A stretch of DNA of 64,000 nucleotides. It comes from an uncultured Alphaproteobacteria bacterium (GTDB taxonomy: Bacteria > Pseudomonadota > Alphaproteobacteria > RF32 > CAG-239). The DNA lies in contig CAJTMA010000001.1 in assembly GCA_910577205.1 (NCBI GenBank), positions 1 through 64,000 on the forward strand, read 5' to 3'. Below the pieces are notes generated by a model, which saw nothing but the letters and a program-made list of their open reading frames with translations, was not told the DNA's origin and made no database searches. Positions 60,942 to 64,000 of the stretch are shown one piece after another. The position numbers and the translations under genes are program-made. The stretch's first letter is position 1. Each line of letters starts with the position of its first letter.

Positions 60942-61899
60942 TAATCCGTGGGAGTTGTTGGAAATTCCAATTAGTGGTAAGGTATCCTCAAAGAGATTAA
61001 ATTCTCAAAATCCGTATGATTTTTATATTGGAAGAAATACTGAAGGAAAATATCTACTCATTTTTTCACTTAATTCTGTAATATTAGATAACACTCCTGT
61101 TTCTATTCAAATGAATGGAATAGATATAAAAAAAGAATTTATTGATAATAAAAATTCAATATGCTTAATTTTGAAAGATGTGTCTGATTGGCAAATTTTT
61201 AAGAAAATATGTGTTGATGTATGTGAATATTCAGCACAAGCTTCAGAAGAACGTAATGCTGTTAAATCTTTTTATAATAGACTTCTTTATTGGCAGTATT
61301 TTCTCAATAAATCAAGAGAAAACGTTCTATCAAAGGAAGAGCAAATAGGTTTGTCAGGGGAGCTTATTTTTCTTGAAAAGTTTGTATTGAAAAAATACTC
61401 AGCATTGGATGCCGTAAATTATTGGACTGGATGTGAAAAAGATACTCAGGATTTTTCTATTAACAATAAAAGAATTGAAATAAAAACCACGATTTCTCCA
61501 TCGAAGGAAGAAGTTCAGATATCATCATTAGAACAATTATATACATTAAACTGCCAGCTGGAATTAGCTGTTATCTTGCTAGGAAAGTCTTCTTCTGATC
61601 ATGCAGATAGTTTCAGTTTATATTCTTTAGCAGATAGAATTGCCTGCAAATTAAAAGAACAATCTATTCCTGCTTTTGATTTGTTTCTTTCAAAGTTGGC
61701 ATCCGCTGGTTTTATCTTAGATGGCTGTTGTAATGATGATTTTTATATTTTTAATACAATTTCCTGTTATCATGTACTCTCTGGATTTCCTCGATTAACG
61801 CCGGAAAATATTTCTTTGGGTATTAAGAAAGTGAAATATATACTTGATTTAGAGAAATGTACCTCTTGGATATTTAACTCTAATGAAATTTTGGATTAG
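60925..61899 (+). CDS. PD-(D/E)XK motif protein (DUF4420-like)
   Basis: A 324-residue protein of the PD-(D/E)XK family linked to Z1 operons. LSGELIFLEKFVLKK (about residues 147-161) is followed by WTGCEKDTQDFSINNKRIEI (about 172-191), giving Asp and Glu-X-Lys (EIKTT) of the nuclease core. It should be the DNA-cleaving subunit. It overlaps the Z1 gene by 17 bases and precedes AIPR by 9 bases. Confidence 0.85.
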   Translation: MKKINDNPWELLEIPISGKVSSKRLNSQNPYDFYIGRNTEGKYLLIFSLNSVILDNTPVSIQMNGIDIKKEFIDNKNSICLILKDVSDWQIFKKICVDVCEYSAQASEERNAVKSFYNRLLYWQYFLNKSRENVLSKEEQIGLSGELIFLEKFVLKKYSALDAVNYWTGCEKDTQDFSINNKRIEIKTTISPSKEEVQISSLEQLYTLNCQLELAVILLGKSSSDHADSFSLYSLADRIACKLKEQSIPAFDLFLSKLASAGFILDGCCNDDFYIFNTISCYHVLSGFPRLTPENISLGIKKVKYILDLEKCTSWIFNSNEILD

Positions 61900-61908
61900 G
61901 ACAAAAAT

Positions 61909-63948
61909 ATGAACGAATTAGAGGATTTTCATGAAGAGTTGTATAATGAAGTGACAAATGGTGCTGTTGTAAATAATGATTTTTATCAACATCAGCTATT
62001 TGATTATTTTTGCCAATATTTAAATGATTTTGGAGAAATTGATATTCCATTTTATTCTTATTATAAGGATCAAAATGGACGTGCATTGAATGGCTATTAT
62101 TTTAATGATGGAGAAAACGGCAATAATTCATTAAATCTTTTTATTTGTTCATATAGTGGCTCAAATAAACTTCTTAATATCAATAAAGATGAGATTGAGA
62201 CATGTTTTAAAAGACTAGAAAATTTTTATTTGAAAAGTTTAGATAAAAATTTTCACTGGCAGATGGAAGAAAGCTCTGATGGATATGAGATTGCAAGGCT
62301 TATTTACGAGCATCAAAAAGATATATCAAATATAAATCTGTATTTGCTTACTGATAAAAGATTAAGTACTCGTATGGAGACAATTCCTTCAAAATCTACG
62401 GTGAATGTCAATTTTCATTATCATTTGTGGGATTTAACCAGGTTATATAGAGTATTGTCCTCAGAGAGGGTTTCTGAAGATATTGTTATTAATTTTCGTG
62501 AAGAATTTGAATGTGAGTTGCAATGTCTTCCTGCAAATTTTGAAAGTTCTGAATATCGTTCTTTTTTGGTTGTTGTTCCTGGACTTGTTTTATCGAAATT
62601 ATATGAAAAATATGGTTCTCGATTATTAGAACGAAACGTACGCAGTTTTTTACAAGTACGCGGGAAAGTAAACAAAAAAATCAGAGAAACAATATTGAAA
62701 GAACCAGAGCGTTTTTTTGCATATAACAATGGAATAACGGCAACGGCAGAAGATATAAAATTAGAGAAAGGAAAAATTGCAGAATTAAAAAATCTGCAGA
62801 TAGTTAATGGTGGACAAACTACAGCATCTTTATTTAATGCGTATAAGAAGGATAAGGCTGATATCAAAGGTATTTTTGTTCAAATGAAATTATCGGTTAT
62901 TTCTCAGGAAATGGCAGATGAAATGGTTCCGTTGATTTCTAAATATGCAAATAGTCAAAATAAGGTTAATGATGCTGATTTCTTTGCCACACATGCTTTT
63001 CATAAAAGAATAGAAGAATTTTCCCGCCGGATATATGTTCCAGCAGGGGCTGGGCAGCTTACGCAGTCTAAATGGTTTTATGAAAGAGCTCGAGGACAGT
63101 ATTTGAATGGGTATGCATATTCTTCATCGGCAAGTGCTAAGAAATTCAAACTAGAATTTCCTAAAAAACAAGTTTTTACAAAAACAGATTTAGCTAAATT
63201 TGAAGGAGTATGGATGCAACTTCCACATATTGTCAGTAAAGGAGCTCAGTATATTTTCCTTGATTTTGCTAATAAAATTGAGGGAGAATGGAAAAAAGAC
63301 GATAAACCATTTAATGAGCTGTACTATAAAACATGTATAGCAAAAGCTATAATTTTTAAGGAGACAGAAAGTATTGTTACAAATTCTTCCTGGTATGATG
63401 GAGGTTATAGAGCGAATATAGTTGCTTATTCATTGTCTTTTGTCGCATATAAGATTCAACAGCTTGGAAAATCTCTAGATTTTCTTGAAGTTTGGAATAC
63501 TCAGACTATTACAGAAACATTTAAAAATGTATTGAAAATTGTTACTAAAAAAGTGCACGATAAATTACTTAATAATGGAGTATTTTCTAATGTCGGACAG
63601 TATTGTAAGCGCTCAAGCTGCTGGGATGCTGTAAAAGCAATAAATTTTGAATTTTCTGCCTCTTTCGTTGATGAACTAATAGAAATTGATGATTTTGCTA
63701 AAGAAGTAAGTAATGCTAAAAAGGTTCAAAAAATAGATAATGGTATTGAGGCTCAAAAAAAGGTAATGGAGCATTCCCCTGAATACTGGCAGAATGTGCT
63801 AGAATATGGGCGACAAAAACGGGTTATTACTCCCAAGGAAGAAAGTATTATTGGATATTTACTTAAGAATAAATTTGTTTCTGAGAAACAAAGTATCATT
63901 ATGCTTGAAATTCTTGATAAAATATCTGAAGAAGGTTTTTCAGGTTAG
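61909..63948 (+). CDS. AIPR-family abortive infection protein
   Basis: A 679-residue AIPR protein (PF10592 type, first known from abortive phage resistance). The family core is LLERNVRSFLQVRGKVNKKI (about residues 241-260), FFAYNNGITATAEDI (about 270-284), IVNGGQTTASLFNAY (about 295-309) and LISKYANSQNKVNDADFFAT (about 343-362). It is the last gene of the operon. Its biochemical role is not settled. Confidence 0.9.
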   Translation: MNELEDFHEELYNEVTNGAVVNNDFYQHQLFDYFCQYLNDFGEIDIPFYSYYKDQNGRALNGYYFNDGENGNNSLNLFICSYSGSNKLLNINKDEIETCFKRLENFYLKSLDKNFHWQMEESSDGYEIARLIYEHQKDISNINLYLLTDKRLSTRMETIPSKSTVNVNFHYHLWDLTRLYRVLSSERVSEDIVINFREEFECELQCLPANFESSEYRSFLVVVPGLVLSKLYEKYGSRLLERNVRSFLQVRGKVNKKIRETILKEPERFFAYNNGITATAEDIKLEKGKIAELKNLQIVNGGQTTASLFNAYKKDKADIKGIFVQMKLSVISQEMADEMVPLISKYANSQNKVNDADFFATHAFHKRIEEFSRRIYVPAGAGQLTQSKWFYERARGQYLNGYAYSSSASAKKFKLEFPKKQVFTKTDLAKFEGVWMQLPHIVSKGAQYIFLDFANKIEGEWKKDDKPFNELYYKTCIAKAIIFKETESIVTNSSWYDGGYRANIVAYSLSFVAYKIQQLGKSLDFLEVWNTQTITETFKNVLKIVTKKVHDKLLNNGVFSNVGQYCKRSSCWDAVKAINFEFSASFVDELIEIDDFAKEVSNAKKVQKIDNGIEAQKKVMEHSPEYWQNVLEYGRQKRVITPKEESIIGYLLKNKFVSEKQSIIMLEILDKISEEGFSG

Positions 63949-64000
63949 CTTTTTTGAAGAATTATTTGCTTTATCTTTTCAATGCAAGCTTCTAAATGGT
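63945..64000 (-). CDS. 3' end of a convergent gene cut by the window edge
   Basis: Minus-strand codons HLEACIEKIKQIILQKS end at TAA (63945-63947), overlapping the AIPR stop. The gene continues beyond 64000. A Vsr mismatch endonuclease, which often ends in a short amphipathic helix of this kind and often accompanies Dcm, is possible, but 17 residues cannot decide. Confidence 0.3.
   Translation of the reverse strand, partial: HLEACIEKIKQIILQKS

Overview
The window reads as the chromosome of a Gram-negative alphaproteobacterium, probably an uncultured, host- or gut-associated, low-oxygen lineage. This is inferred from an apparent RquA (rhodoquinone synthesis), an ELM1-family protein, DUF2924 and DUF3768 proteins beside a serine recombinase, a dense cluster of GANTC (CcrM-type) sites, and dispersed intergenic repeats like those of Rickettsiales-type genomes. 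No 16S or other phylogenetic marker beyond rpsA, cmk and dnaJ is present, so the placement is tentative. Bases 1-41400 are moderately GC-rich. From about 41500 to the right edge the DNA is visibly AT-richer, with different codon use, as expected of acquired DNA.

Layout. (1) 1-13001: a type IVb (R64/TCP-like) pilus locus: a hexanucleotide repeat at the edge, an OmpA-like Pro/Ala-rich protein, a TcpQ-like lipoprotein, PilN secretin, PilO, PilP, PilQ ATPase, PilR platform, a pilin-like protein, the major prepilin and, after 0.6 kb of repeats, a second PilT-like ATPase. (2) 13193-18780: gpt, a TlpA-like thioredoxin, a tiny LptM-like lipoprotein, a TerY-PP2C-kinase triad and a nitronate monooxygenase. 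(3) 18957-20430: an XRE regulator with a riboswitch-like leader, a G-rich stretch, two 197-bp tandem repeats and tRNA-Arg(CCT). (4) 20609-36621: housekeeping and envelope genes (M20 peptidase, SH3 protein, DUF1349, CbpA-like DnaJ, small lipoproteins, ELM1, a 964-residue unknown protein, dnaJ behind a sigma-32-like promoter, an rsmE-response regulator-HPt-rquA operon, cmk, rpsA). (5) 36691-41371: a GANTC-rich region, an AIDA-type autotransporter, a nitroreductase-like exported protein and tRNA-Ser(GGA).

(6) 41551-50978: a mobile or prophage-like module: HEPN-like protein, large serine recombinase with DUF2924, ParB-methyltransferase, DUF5681, large terminase and DnaB-like ATPase, but no portal, capsid or tail genes, followed by decayed genes (frameshifted DUF3768, truncated DUF2779, dnaQ relic). 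(7) 51259-64000: a defence island: WYL regulator, PD-(D/E)XK protein behind an attenuator-like RNA element, AlbA_2/Schlafen-type protein, then a tight operon Dcm - small protein - MORC-like GHKL ATPase - Z1 helicase - PD-(D/E)XK protein - AIPR. This last layout matches the class predicted by Iyer, Abhiman and Aravind (MutL/MORC ATPases in restriction-modification systems). The right edge cuts a convergent gene that could be vsr.

The less-explained signals are non-coding: the GANTC cluster before the adhesin, the three-way-junction RNA before the XRE gene, the two-strand attenuator-like element before the PD-(D/E)XK gene, and the tandem repeats made from the 3' end of tRNA-Arg.
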